Source of the DNA: Ciborinia camelliae
Lineage: Eukaryota > Ascomycota > Leotiomycetes > Helotiales > Sclerotiniaceae
Direction: 5' to 3'
Assembly: GCA_025890175.1 (NCBI GenBank)
Contig: JANPYM010000002.1
Coordinates: 1,994,537 to 2,058,536 of the forward strand
Length of the DNA stretch: 64,000 bases
The notes beneath the pieces are model-generated. The model saw only the letters and a list, made by a program, of their open reading frames with translations, searched no databases and was not told where the DNA came from. This document shows, piece after piece, positions 23,746 through 33,582 of the stretch. A program made the position numbers and the translations under genes. The first letter of the stretch is position 1. Every line of letters starts with the position of its first letter.

Positions 23746-24547
23746 AGAGGCAGAGGGAGAGGAAGAAGAGGAGGAGGAGGAAGTTGCTCCCGATCTACAA
23801 CTCATCTTCAGAAAATATCGCCGCGGTCGTGGCGCTGGCCCTGGTGAAATTCGAGAAGTTTTTGTTCCCGGCCCAGAAATTCTGGTCCCTGGTCCTATAC
23901 AATATATCGACCGCGAGGTACCTGTACCTGGTCCAACAGTATATATCAAAGGGCCAGCTGAGGTGGTCACTGGACCAATTCGTTATACGCCATTCCGAGT
24001 CAGCGCTCACAATCCTATTACTTGCTGGTTCTTGGTTGAATTCAATTTCCTCATCCTTTTCATTCAATGGCTCCGGCATCTATTGAGCTTCGTTACTTGG
24101 ATGGTTACCACAGTCTATTTTGGACACGACTGGGTCCCACCATCTTTGGATGACGGTGCATCAGAGTCTTCCGACGCTGATTCCGACGCTGCTGGGGCAC
24201 CTCCTCGGGATACTGAACCACGCAAGACTAACGTCTTCTCTACATTGTTCCGACCAAGGGCTGGAAGATTACCATCTTCTTGGAATACTTTCTGGGGCGT
24301 GGCATTCCATATGTTAGTCTATGGGATGCTTTGGACGTCCTTCGCTGTGTCGCACGAACGATACCTTTGGTTGGGGGAAAACGATGCTACTCGTGCATGG
24401 CTTCACCTCCTTACCCCGCGCAGCTCCGATGGCTTCCTTGGCAGGAACCAAATCTTACCCCAAATCGTCAATCGCCAATTGGATGTAGTGAGCTTCACTC
24501 TAATGGAACTTTTGGGCTTTCCCGTCGCATACAAGTTCCTTGGTTGA
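22419..24547 (+). CDS. coiled-coil, poly-Glu membrane-associated protein of unknown function
   Basis: Two exons (22419-22516, 22582-24547) encode 687 residues. I do not recognise the family. Residues about 35-330 form a long charged coiled coil (SAQTKLEQTAWLLKEANKT ... LQEKLAQEQLEFTHFRND ...). Within it a 17-residue unit, ASYIEEKKKNGNYADLE, is duplicated in tandem. A Ser-rich linker and an acidic run (E about 35 of 43 residues, near 23700-23780) follow. Next comes a proline-glycine segment with three VPGP motifs, a hydrophobic stretch WFLVEFNFLILFIQWLRHLLSFVTWMV (one or two membrane helices) and a C-terminal part with a second hydrophobic region (SWNTFWGVAFHMLVYGMLW). The layout suggests a membrane-anchored tether or envelope-type scaffold, but that is inference only. 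Confidence 0.85.
22790..22891 (+). repeat. 51-bp tandem duplication inside the coiled coil
   Basis: Two adjacent 51-bp copies, 22790-22840 and 22841-22891, differ at one third-codon position (GAT/GAC). They keep the frame and add 17 residues. Confidence 0.95.
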
Positions 24548-25974
24548 TATCTACACACACTATGAACGCTTGGATTCAATGTTTGCTTGGGAAAATTCAT
24601 TGAGGGATTCTTTTATGATGGATTGGATGGGTGGGTAAAATATCCTAGCATTTGTACTTTGTGGAAAGGATAATAATTTTTTCAAGATTTTCTTTTATGG
24701 CTATGGTTCATTTTACATACTAATGTTTTTGTTTTTACTTTGTTTTCTATGGGCATGCGCCTGTGGCTATGGATGAAACAGATCAGGGGGTGTACATGAA
24801 AGAGATATACGGTTACAGTCTCGAGACAGGTAGTACAAAAAGGCCTATTTTCTCTTGGTATTTTAGATGCTACACAGCTTCCACCTCTGCTGGTGGTAAG
24901 TTTATTAGGTGTCTCGAGATTGAGATTGAGATCCGAGTCGTTACATCTGTATCAAACAAATAAAATACTTCGATTTTATATACTATTCGTAGTACTTATT
25001 GTGAACTTGTAAAATGCTGAAATGGCATCTTTCGGAATGCTCGGACATGATATATATTTTGATTCGGAGGTTTCAGTTGCTGATTACTTATATTCGTAGT
25101 AGGTACATGCCTATTTGATATGGATTCTTCAACTTGAAGGATCTTATTAACCTTACTTAACCTTACTTACTATATTCTGTTTGCACTGCTCCATTTCTCA
25201 TTCATACCTACCTAGTAGGTCCTGTATGTTGTAATCAATCCCCCATAAGCAAGCTATCTCGCCAAACCAAAAAAATTACCTATTTATCAAAATCAACCAT
25301 TTATGATTTGATTCGAACGTTTCGCAACAGAGATGACATCGATTGACTTCAATTCTTTATATATACGATAAATATCCGAAAGTCTATTTGTAATCTTCAT
25401 TTCAAAAAGTCATTTCATACCGGCACTCTCGGGCTGTCCTTTAAATAATCTCCATTCTGTCGGCTTTTGAATCCCTGGATATGGAACCGCCTCGGCAAAT
25501 ATACCTACCTGCTTATTAATTATTAAACATACACAGTCATCCTCTTTAAGTCCTCTGGGTCGAGACTTCTGATTTGAATTCGCAATTTATCCATTATCAA
25601 CGCTGATCGACAGAGAAGCAAGAAAGAGGTTAAGGAAACAAGAAATATACTTTCTTGGGTTTTAGATATAAAAGGTCAAGTTGAAGCATCGATCTCTCTT
25701 TACGTTCTTTTGTTCTTTTCTCTTCATAATCTCTCTCGATATCCTCTTATTTTCTGTTTTCGTCTTTACTAGGTTGAAAACAGCATTTCTACATACATAG
25801 CATCAATTGATTCCGGGAAAACCCCCCGCATCTGGTAACGTCATATTGAGAATTCCTTTAAAAGTCACTCCACCATATCAATCAGCAGTTTGAAGAGTAC
25901 AAACTTCAAGTTTTGCACTCCCTTCTAGCATCACAGCATATACAAGTCGCACATACTACGTACATATTTCCAAG
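24548..25974. other. 1.4-kb intergenic region
   Basis: No gene recognised. It holds scattered CCTACCTAGTAGG motifs (25205-25220) and, from about 25700, a pyrimidine-rich likely promoter and leader of the next gene. Confidence 0.5.
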
Positions 25975-26861
25975 ATGTCCGACAAACTAGTTCCTTCAGA
26001 TCCAGAGAAAGTCATGGTGATTCGTGACATAACACCGAATATCACGACACTTTCCGTGCCTTTCTTGCGATTTGGAATGATTAAATTCGGCGGCAGAGCT
26101 ACAATTGGTATGACTCTCTCCTTCCTCCGCTCACCAAATACAAATACTAACCATTCATCTATAATACAGTACGTCTCACATCAGGCCAACTTGCCGTCTT
26201 CTCCCCGGTTGCCCTCACCCCCTCCGTATCAACCAAGCTCCAATCCCTCGGAAACCGAGTCGCATACATAGCCGCACCCGATATGGAGCATCACATCTTC
26301 CTCTCGGATTGGCACAAAGCATATCCCAATGCGCATTTCATCGCTCCCGAAGGCCTCGCGGAAAAACGAGCCGAACAATCAAAAACCAACCAAAAAGTCA
26401 CCAACATCCATTTCCAAACCATCTTCACCAAGAAGAACAAAGCCGAGATGAAGATATCGGAAGAATTTGACACGGATTTCGAATATGAATTTGTGGATGC
26501 GCATCCGAATAAGGAGTTGGTGTTCTACTACAAACCCGATCGAACGTTGATTGAAGCGGATTTGTTATTTAATCTGCCGGCGACGGAGCAATATTCCAAG
26601 ACGGGGGTGGATGCGGCTTCGGGGTGGGCTACGAAGTTATTTGGAGGCATGACGAATACAAAGGGAGCGGCCTTGTGGCAGAAGAGAATGATGTGGTATC
26701 TGTTTAGTAAGAATGACAGGGAAGGATTCAACCAAAGCGTGAGGAAGATCAATACGTGGGGTTTTGAGAATATCGTGCCTTGTCATGGAGACACCATTAT
26801 TGGCGATGGGAAAGGAATCTTTGAAAAGGTCTTCGCGTGGCATTTGGCTGGAAAGAAGTGA
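25975..26861 (+). CDS. DUF4336-like protein (metallo-hydrolase-like fold)
   Basis: Two exons (25975-26107, 26170-26861) give 274 residues. The 62-nt GT-AG intron restores GRATIVRLTSGQLAVFSPVALT. The N-terminal strand layout (PNITTLSVPFLRFGMIKFGGRATIVRL) and the sequence AAPDMEHHIFLSDWHKAYPNA resemble the DUF4336 group, distant relatives of metallo-beta-lactamase-fold hydrolases. Their metal motif is degenerate: here HH in DMEHHIFLSDW and a later PCHGD. Other landmarks are YYKPDRTLIEADLLFNLPA, which matches the family's disposal of the second metal-site region, and the end FEKVFAWHLAGKK. No signal peptide is seen, so it is probably cytosolic. Substrate unknown. Confidence 0.85.
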
Positions 26862-27088
26862 AAGACGTACGTACCGTACCTACCTATCTATTGGGCATAG
26901 AAAGGAAGTCGAGCTAGAAGTATTTGGCAACTAAGTTAGAGATGGAGTCGGGGAAAGGCGTAGTGGTCTTGGTCTTGGTCTTGTGAAGGCTGGCATGGGA
27001 TGACAGCATGGGAGCGTTAATTTAAATCTAATATTAATTTCTTTGGATATTCCTTCTGCTTATTGATGTAGAACTGGAAAACCAAGAA

Positions 27089-27151
27089 AACCGAAACCCT
27101 AACTCTTTTGTTGTCGAGTAAACCGAAACCCTAACTCTTTTGTTGTCGAGT
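27089..27151. repeat. 32-bp tandem duplication
   Basis: Two near-perfect copies of AACCGAAACCCTAACTCTTT and the following 11 bases, with a period of 32. Confidence 0.9.
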
Positions 27152-27163
27152 TTGAATGGACGG

Positions 27164-27310
27164 TGGGATTCTCGACCAGTTCAAGTAGAGTTGGCAAAGC
27201 ATGATAGGCATGGTAGGCCGGCACGGTGGGAGTTTCGACCCGTTCAAGTAGAATTGGCAAAACATAATGGGATCCTCGTCCAGTTCAAGTAGAGCTGGCA
27301 AAGCATGGTA
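27164..27310. repeat. three imperfect copies of a GTTCAAGTAGARYTGGCAAA unit
   Basis: The core (A/C)GTTCAAGTAGAGTTGGCAAAGCAT recurs near 27178, 27243 and 27282, each preceded by a TCGACC/TCGTCC block. Spacing is irregular (about 65 and 40 bases). Confidence 0.8.
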
Positions 27311-27729
27311 AGATATTGCTTTGGGGTGCCAACAAGATCGCCTGATGCGCAAGCCCTTTGGCTTGTAGTGAAGTCCGCATTAGCATCGAGCTTGTTCACT
27401 ATAAGGTGGGGGGGGGGTTAATCCGATAACTTCTTACCAGGCCATTATCGCTTTTAGCGACCTCTGCTTATCACAACGGTAAGGGGTAAACTCACGCTCT
27501 CAAAATGCCGAAAATACGCGGGCATGAGTTTAATTGAATCAACCGAATCGGTGGTTCCTGTGATTGATTCGAGAGAAGGAGAGGGGTGGAGAGAGAGAGA
27601 GGCGGGGAGGTATGCCTACCACCTAGTTTTCCCCTCTCTACCTTACCTCCCCTCAAAGCTACCGATACGACCCGAATCAGTCACTAGAACGACCGATTTA
27701 GATCAGAAAAGCTAGTAGAAGGGCGTAAA

Positions 27730-30135
27730 GGAGGGAAGAGAAGGTTAGAAAGGTTTGGGGAGTCGACGCAAATGGTGATGAGCAGTTCTGGGCAGAGAAT
27801 CGTGAAATCCCTACCATCGTCACCCATACGCCTGGATACAATCATGTTGGTAAAGGAGACGAACCCAAAGCCAAGTTCAAGGTACACCTCTGGAACCTTG
27901 AGGTCAAGAACATCGAGACTGCGACGTCAGAAAACCTCACGAACTCAATCCCGTACCTTCCTAACCCTTCTGGTCCTTTGCGCGTCACGAAGTTCTTACA
28001 ATTACTCATGGGCAAAGATAAATCCGTCTTACCTGTCTACATCCTGAACGACAACAGTTTGACACTTCAGAATGCAATGACAAAGTGCCTCAGAGGTATG
28101 AGAGAAGAGTTATGCGATGGCAACCCGTTCCGTGCATACCTTGCTCAAAACTTTCTCCGCTGTATTCTACTACTACTACCTTAATCCAACCTTATGCTTC
28201 CATCATACACCTGCACGGAGTCATACTCTTGACATATTAGGATCATAAAGGTGGCTGACGATTCGGCATATTATGCCTTCTTTATGGCACCAGAGGCGAT
28301 CAGATTGTCACCTGGAGATATCCTTTAAGGTCAATTTCGCACGTGACAATCTAATCAGAGCTGACGATTGGAACCTGGCAATATGCGAACTATTCAGTGG
28401 GTCATTACAAGGCGAGTGTGTCGGAGTGTTGAAGAGACCTCGTGTGCCTCTCGAACCATCAGCAATGTCCGCCGAGAAGATGGCGTTTCGACCTCTTGTC
28501 GCCATGACTCTACCAGCTGTCGAAGACAGAATGGACACCACAGAAGAATGCAGAGCCTTACTCAAAATTGCACGCCCAGTTGCAGTTCTCTTGAACTATT
28601 ACGAGAGTGAACTTGCCGAATCTAGGATGTTTGTTGCACTGAATAATTTTCTCCATTCTACACACCCCAACTTTGATAGATCAGACACTGATGCTCCGAC
28701 CAAATTTGAGTCTGACTCGATAAGAGAGTGGTCCCAAGTTCTGCTTATGAAGGACAGCCGGGTCACATCAAATGTTAATATGTTGGGTGGATGAGGTGAT
28801 CACTTCATGGACAAATTCACCGACGAGGATCAGATCCGCGCCATCGAATATCTGAAGAACGCACCAACGAACGTCCATGGTAAGACCGTGGCGATCCTTG
28901 AAGGTTTTCTTGGTGTGGGCAAGACACCATTCCTGGCCTACGTGGTTGTCACGGCTTTGCTCGGAGAACCACAAGATCCCATCGCTTGCATCTGTGCAGC
29001 AAATCAGCCTACTGATGTTCTTGTCAATGCGATCAACGAAGCAATCCAGGACATCTGTACCAGATTCCCCGAACGCCAACATACCTTGCAAGATTTCGTC
29101 GTAATTCGAGTGTATCCGACCGCGACCGAGATCAAGTACTTGATCAACTTGGCAGAGAAGTTACCAAAACTCGATCCTTTGCAAGAAGTTGACGAAGACG
29201 AATACGAAGACGTCACTCCCTAAAAAACCGTATCCATTTCTGCAGACGATTTGAACATCGCCCCCGGTTGATCAAGCTCCAGTAGATATCGATCTACTGC
29301 TCCCACCATTTCCTTCTACCCCTGCCGATAAGATAAAAGGAACCAAAGGACAGAACAAGAAATGCAGAAACAGACAAAAGAAACAGGCAAAGGTTGCTGC
29401 TCTGGCTGCTTACCTTCCCCTTCCTGACTCCGACGTTGAAGATGTCGAAACTTCTACTGTAAATAAGCCTGTTGAAGTTCAACACGGAGACGACGACGAT
29501 GACAGTAGCTGTACTCAGAAGGAACTCTACAAGAAGAAGAAGTCCAAGAAGAAGCGTCAACGCCAGGACTGTCATGCCTAGGCCTCTGCCTAGTGAATGC
29601 CATGTAACTAACGTGATCGCCTTCTATATTAGATAGTGATCTTTCCAAGAGGATCCTTTCCTCTTCAGCATAGTTCTTTTATCAGATTGCATATCTACGA
29701 TTTCACTTCATGATCCCATGTGACGCGTATGACAGTAACTTCGTCACAGGTTTGAAGATTACTGCTGCGGTGTACAGGAAGTTTGGCGAAGAAGGAAACA
29801 GAATGTCATATGAGGAAAGTCAAGACTTCCGCAAACATATGCTCCCAAAGGCGATTGAATCCTCCCGAGCGAATGCCAAAGTCATTCTCACAACGCCTCC
29901 CCAAACAGCAATTGCCAAGTTTCAAAAGTCTTTCCGACGCCTACATGCGCTGTTCATTGATGAAAGCGGTCTTCTTACAGTTCCGGGCTTATCATATTGC
30001 TCTCTTCGTTCGATGTTAATCGGCTTGGGATCTTCGGTGTCACTAGACAACTCCAGTCTCATCTTCTCATCCATAGATATGTTCCTGCGAGTATCGTTGG
30101 TACAAATTAAAATATTAATAATTAAAAATGATTGA
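27730..30135 (+). pseudogene. broken superfamily 1 (UPF1/DNA2-type) helicase
   Basis: Fragments run in order along the strand. 27775-28184 is an open segment (FWAENREIPTIVTHTPGYNH ... LRVTKFLQLLMGKDKSVLPV) ending in a stop. 28370-28794 is a second segment. 28807-29223 carries the ATPase core: IRAIEYLKNAP, then the Walker A loop EGFLGVGKT, then CICAANQPTDVLVNAINEAI. This corresponds to SF1 helicase motifs I and Ia. 29270-29580 is an acidic, Lys-rich insert. 29710-30090 has VILTTPPQTAIAKF and the motif II-like LHALFIDESG, followed in another frame by a motif III-like FGVTRQLQ. Stops at 28182-28184, 28792-28794, 29221-29223 and 29579-29581 split it, and the C-terminal RecA domain is missing. Some breaks may be introns, but the lost C-terminus marks a remnant. 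Family members unwind RNA or DNA. Confidence 0.65.
29578..29701. repeat. left arm of a long inverted repeat
   Basis: The reverse complement of this arm matches 30481-30595 over most of its length, including ACATGGCATTCACTAG and AAGAGGAAAGGATCC blocks. It begins at the stop of the Lys-rich helicase insert. Confidence 0.85.
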
Positions 30136-30151
30136 TATGTTTTTTTAGAAT

Positions 30152-30283
30152 GAATGTCTGAACTATTTTAAATGTCTGAGTTGAACTAAATGTTTAAACT
30201 GAGTTAGATATCTGAACTGAATTAAATGTTTAAACTGGGTGAACTGGGTTGAATGTCTAAACTAAGTTAAATGTTTTTTGAAC
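30152..30283. repeat. imperfect 18-bp tandem repeat array
   Basis: About seven units with consensus AAATGTYTRAACTGARTT. One unit is extended by nine bases (GGTGAACTG). Confidence 0.85.
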
Positions 30284-30480
30284 AGTACTTGATATGGGAT
30301 GATTGGATTATATATAAGTACCTAGGTAGAGAGAAAGATATAAACTGTACCTAGGTAGGTATATACAGTACATACATACACTTTTGAATAAAACTACCCA
30401 CGCTCTTTGAATGTTGTTTTCGGTTAACCCGCTCAATAGCAATGTCACACGCATCACATCAGCCAGCATATGGGAATAGC

Positions 30481-30595
30481 ATCGTAGACCTCGGATCAGC
30501 AATCAGATAAAAAGCTATGCTAAAGAGGAAAGGATCCCCTTCAAGAGATCATAACATGACTAGGTACATGGCATTCACTAGTCAGGGGCCTAAGA
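30481..30595. repeat. right arm of a long inverted repeat
   Basis: Inverted partner of 29578-29701. About 780 bases lie between the arms, including the last helicase fragment and the 18-bp repeat array. Confidence 0.85.
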
Positions 30596-30843
30596 ATAAC
30601 AAGCAATAGCTCAAGCTCGAAAATTATGTATGTATGGTTGCATGAAAATCCCTCTACCACCTCATTATATCAATCATTATCTTCTAATTCTCGCTCATAT
30701 TACAGCTCCACGCTGCATAGAACAAATTAACTTCTCTGCCATTATGACCAGCCCACATTTGTATATAAGAAAACTACCAAGAAAATTGCAGAGGAAATCG
30801 AGAGACGTATAGCACCAATAATCATCCGGCGAGGATAGCTAGA
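30596..30843. other. spacer, nothing recognised
   Basis: Short AT-rich stretch between the right inverted-repeat arm and the stop codon of the repeat-bearing frame on the other strand. Confidence 0.4.
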
Positions 30844-30859
30844 TTAAGGGAATCAATCT

Positions 30860-31730
30860 AGTGGGGTGGTTGGAGAACCAGGGAGGGGGTTATCATTTAC
30901 AGGCTCATCATCATCCTTCTGCAAAACAGGCCTATCGTCTTCGAGATCTTTTGGTAGATTTGCAGCTGATTCATTCGCAGCTGGTTGTACCTCTGCTTCT
31001 TTTCTGGCGGTAAAAACTCGTAGTTCCTCTATTTCTTTTCTGGCGGCAAGATCTTGTAGTTCCTCTGCATCTTTCCTGGCGGTAGGATAGTGTAGTGCCT
31101 CTGCTTCTTTTCTGGCGGTTAATCTCTAGATCATGTTCACGGGGAACCTTGGAAGAATTTGACTCAGGGACTTGAGGTGGATTGTTTTCCAAGGATTATC
31201 AATCCGCGACTGCCTTTGATAATTCGGCTGTCTTTCTGGCGACAGCCGCTTCGAGCTGTCTTGTCTTCTTTCTCTCTTTACGCCGGGCAATATTTGCAAT
31301 CTTTGACTCGAAGAGTGGAGGTAGATAGCTTGATGGTAAAGGCAGCCTACACCAGTTTAAACCATTAGCCATTATTCTCAACCTTGTGAAATTGATATGT
31401 TCGGGTATGGACATCTTCTTGCCTGCAGTTAAGTTGGGCAGAAAGACACACTGGTGTAGACCATTTCTCTCCATAAATATCGGGATAATGTGGATCGTTT
31501 CTCTCAATGTATCTCGAAATACTTTGGTATTGATACTCGACTACTTTGGGGAATCTCAAAGGAAATGTATGGCCACTGACCATATTTGTGATGCAACAAT
31601 CCGCACTGCGGTCTAGAAATCTTTCCGTTGTGTTTTCCGGTAACAGTTAAATTAAAAGGTAGAAAGAGACGGTAGAATTTGTTTCGGGGGGCTTGTCGTA
31701 CAATAATCCGAAGTATTCTGTCCAATGTCA
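30860..31730 (-). pseudogene. degraded frame with 12-residue ARKEAEEL repeats
   Basis: On the minus strand three overlapping frames look like pieces of one protein: MTLDRILRIIVRQAPRN... from about 31731, a middle piece ending with SKIANIARRKERKKTRQLEA (stop near 31199), and a C-terminal piece from about 31120. The last piece reads four 12-residue repeats of the type (T/A)ARK(E/D)AEEL, then an acidic tail ending PGSPTTPLD. Joining them needs frame changes near 31550 and 31125, and a TAG lies just before the repeat frame. The repeats predict a short charged coiled coil. I do not recognise the protein. A spliced gene is possible but no clean GT-AG set was found. Confidence 0.35.
30991..31126 (-). 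repeat. 36-bp coding minisatellite
   Basis: Four copies of a 36-bp unit around TTTCTGGCGGNAAGANCTNGTAG. The 36-bp period keeps more than one frame open. Confidence 0.85.
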
Positions 31731-31731
31731 T

Positions 31732-32667
31732 AGTTGAGAGAGCCTACTTCAGATTGATCTTGGATGAGACTAATATTAAGTCAAAAGGAAAGAATATTAC
31801 AAGTATAAATAAACGGTATTCCAATATGAGGAAGGTACCACCGAGCTGCCTTTCTTGATTGAATACAGAAATGGAAGTAGTAACTCACCTCCGCGGAACT
31901 AAGAATTCTCAGGTGAAGCACATCCGGAAAGTGCGACCGGCGTATGAAAAAAGAGAAAAAGAATATATATATACAAGTGTGTAATTGAGTATCGGGGTCC
32001 CCTTCCAGACCGAAACGTATTTGACACATCACAGCGACGCCATGGGATGTGATAAGGGTACAGGTATATCCGTAGTACCATAAACTTGTCTTATGCAGTT
32101 TTACGTCATGCTATAGACGGAATTTTCACGATGGAAACATAAGATGCACGAGGGTTATTAGAGATCTGATGGGATCATGATGTGCCATTGCCAATATTGA
32201 TGAGAATGAGATGCCCTACAAGCAACCACCACCCATTCTTGTTCCCATCTAATATTTCAAGATGCAATTGTCATAAGCCAAATGATTCCAAACTCTTTAA
32301 ACTCCCGAAGTCCCAAACTATCCATCTATATTCATTGATCTTAGGTAATACCCATCCCATCCAGCTCGAATCTTCCTGGAAATATCTTCCATATATTCTC
32401 CCAAATCCGTTCATAACGTCGTTAGTGCATACTGTACAATCGCGCCGCGCCATCTATGTTTTCCTTTTCCTTTTTCTTCTCCTTCTCCTTCCAAATCCGT
32501 CCAAAAGATAAGATAATATGACTGACTTGGTCACACCATTCCTCTCTCTCTAATCGTACAAATATAAACAAGGAGAATTCTTAAAACATTATCATATCCT
32601 ATTGTATTCCATTCCATTTCCCAGTCGAGCTCAATCCAACCCAACCCATCACCTCACCCCTAACCCT
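31732..32667. other. intergenic, nothing recognised
   Basis: No gene motif. The last ~100 bases are a C-rich 3' flank of the surface-protein gene, rich in CAACCCAACCCATCACC-type sequence. Confidence 0.5.
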
Positions 32668-33582
32668 TCACCCAAGAATCCACACCCCCAGCCCCCAATA
32701 AACCAACCCCACCCCTATTACCAAGGCCCGGGACACCCTACCCACTCCAGACGCCAATCCTCCATTGTCAGCATTAATATCAAAAGGACTACCTCCTCCA
32801 CTAGCCCCATCCCCATTATTTGCCGCTGCCGCCATCGTTGCTGTTGATTTTGGTGTTGTGCCTGTGGTTTTGGTGGATGCGGAGGTAGATGATTGCGTTT
32901 GTGGCTGTGATTGTGATTGTATTTGGGTCGTGGTTGGCGTTGTATTTGTATTTGTACTTGTATTTGAGTTTGGGGAACTTGAAAATGTTGATGTTGATTC
33001 TGAGGAAGTAGATGATGATGTGGATGATATGGAGGAAGATGATGGAATTTGAGAAGGTAATGATTGGCGAGTCTTCGATGATTCCATACGCGTAGATAGC
33101 GCCGTAGGAAGCTCAGGAAAGGTGGTCGTTAAAATATTTTCACTAGAGCTTTGGGTGGAACTCGACATCGGGTTCGTAGTACTTGTCTCTGTAATTTCCG
33201 CGCTCGTGGTCGATGTTTCGAGAAGTGTAGTGGTCGATGTCGGCCTCGTCGCTGTAGTAGAAGTTTTGATATTTGGACATAATGCTCCAAGAATCCCACC
33301 GCTTTTGATGATTCCCAATAATGTTTTTGAAGATACATAATCTGCAGAGCAAGCTCTGTTGACACAAGCATATTTTGAAATCAAAGCTGATTGACAATTG
33401 AGGGAACAGCCATTTTTGAAGTCTGATAATGTGCAAGTTGAGATCTTAGTATTGTATTCCACAAAACAATCTAATGAAACAGCAGTCGCTGAAATCGATT
33501 GAAAATTCGCAAGTGATAAAGCATTCGTCAGGCGTAGAATGCAAAACAGGCAGACAACAATTGTTGAAGTATGTTGTCGCAT
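32668..33582 (-). CDS. Cys-rich, Ser/Thr-rich GPI-type cell-surface protein
   Basis: A single open frame of 304 codons from the ATG at 33582; the longer frame upstream lacks an ATG. It begins with a signal peptide (MRQHTSTIVVCLFCILRLTNA). The mature N-terminal domain (to about residue 110) has cysteines in the order DCFVEY, STCTL, NGCSLNC, KYACVNRAC and ALCPN, seven in all, resembling but not matching the eight-Cys CFEM pattern. Next come about 150 residues very rich in Ser and Thr, probably O-glycosylated (STTATRPTSTTTLLETST). The C-terminus has a small-residue site and a hydrophobic tail (SRALVIGVGLVYWGLGVWILG), as expected for a GPI anchor. It probably sits in the cell wall or plasma membrane outer face. 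Function unknown. Confidence 0.8.
   Translation of the reverse strand: MRQHTSTIVVCLFCILRLTNALSLANFQSISATAVSLDCFVEYNTKISTCTLSDFKNGCSLNCQSALISKYACVNRACSADYVSSKTLLGIIKSGGILGALCPNIKTSTTATRPTSTTTLLETSTTSAEITETSTTNPMSSSTQSSSENILTTTFPELPTALSTRMESSKTRQSLPSQIPSSSSISSTSSSTSSESTSTFSSSPNSNTSTNTNTTPTTTQIQSQSQPQTQSSTSASTKTTGTTPKSTATMAAAANNGDGASGGGSPFDINADNGGLASGVGRVSRALVIGVGLVYWGLGVWILG

Larger units (their letters stand above)
26862..27700. other. intergenic with short direct repeats
   Basis: Gene-free spacer between the DUF4336-like gene and the helicase relic. It holds the two repeat sets listed separately, a run of G at 27407-27416 and a purine-rich tract near 27580-27605. Confidence 0.6.

Noticed and set aside
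27131..27352. Minus-strand frame with repeated LYLNW/LPALLELDEDP residues
   Set aside because: The repetition comes from the DNA repeat at 27164-27310; no sign of a gene.
30152..30283. CRISPR-like array
   Set aside because: Units are contiguous 18-mers without spacers, and the DNA is fungal nuclear.
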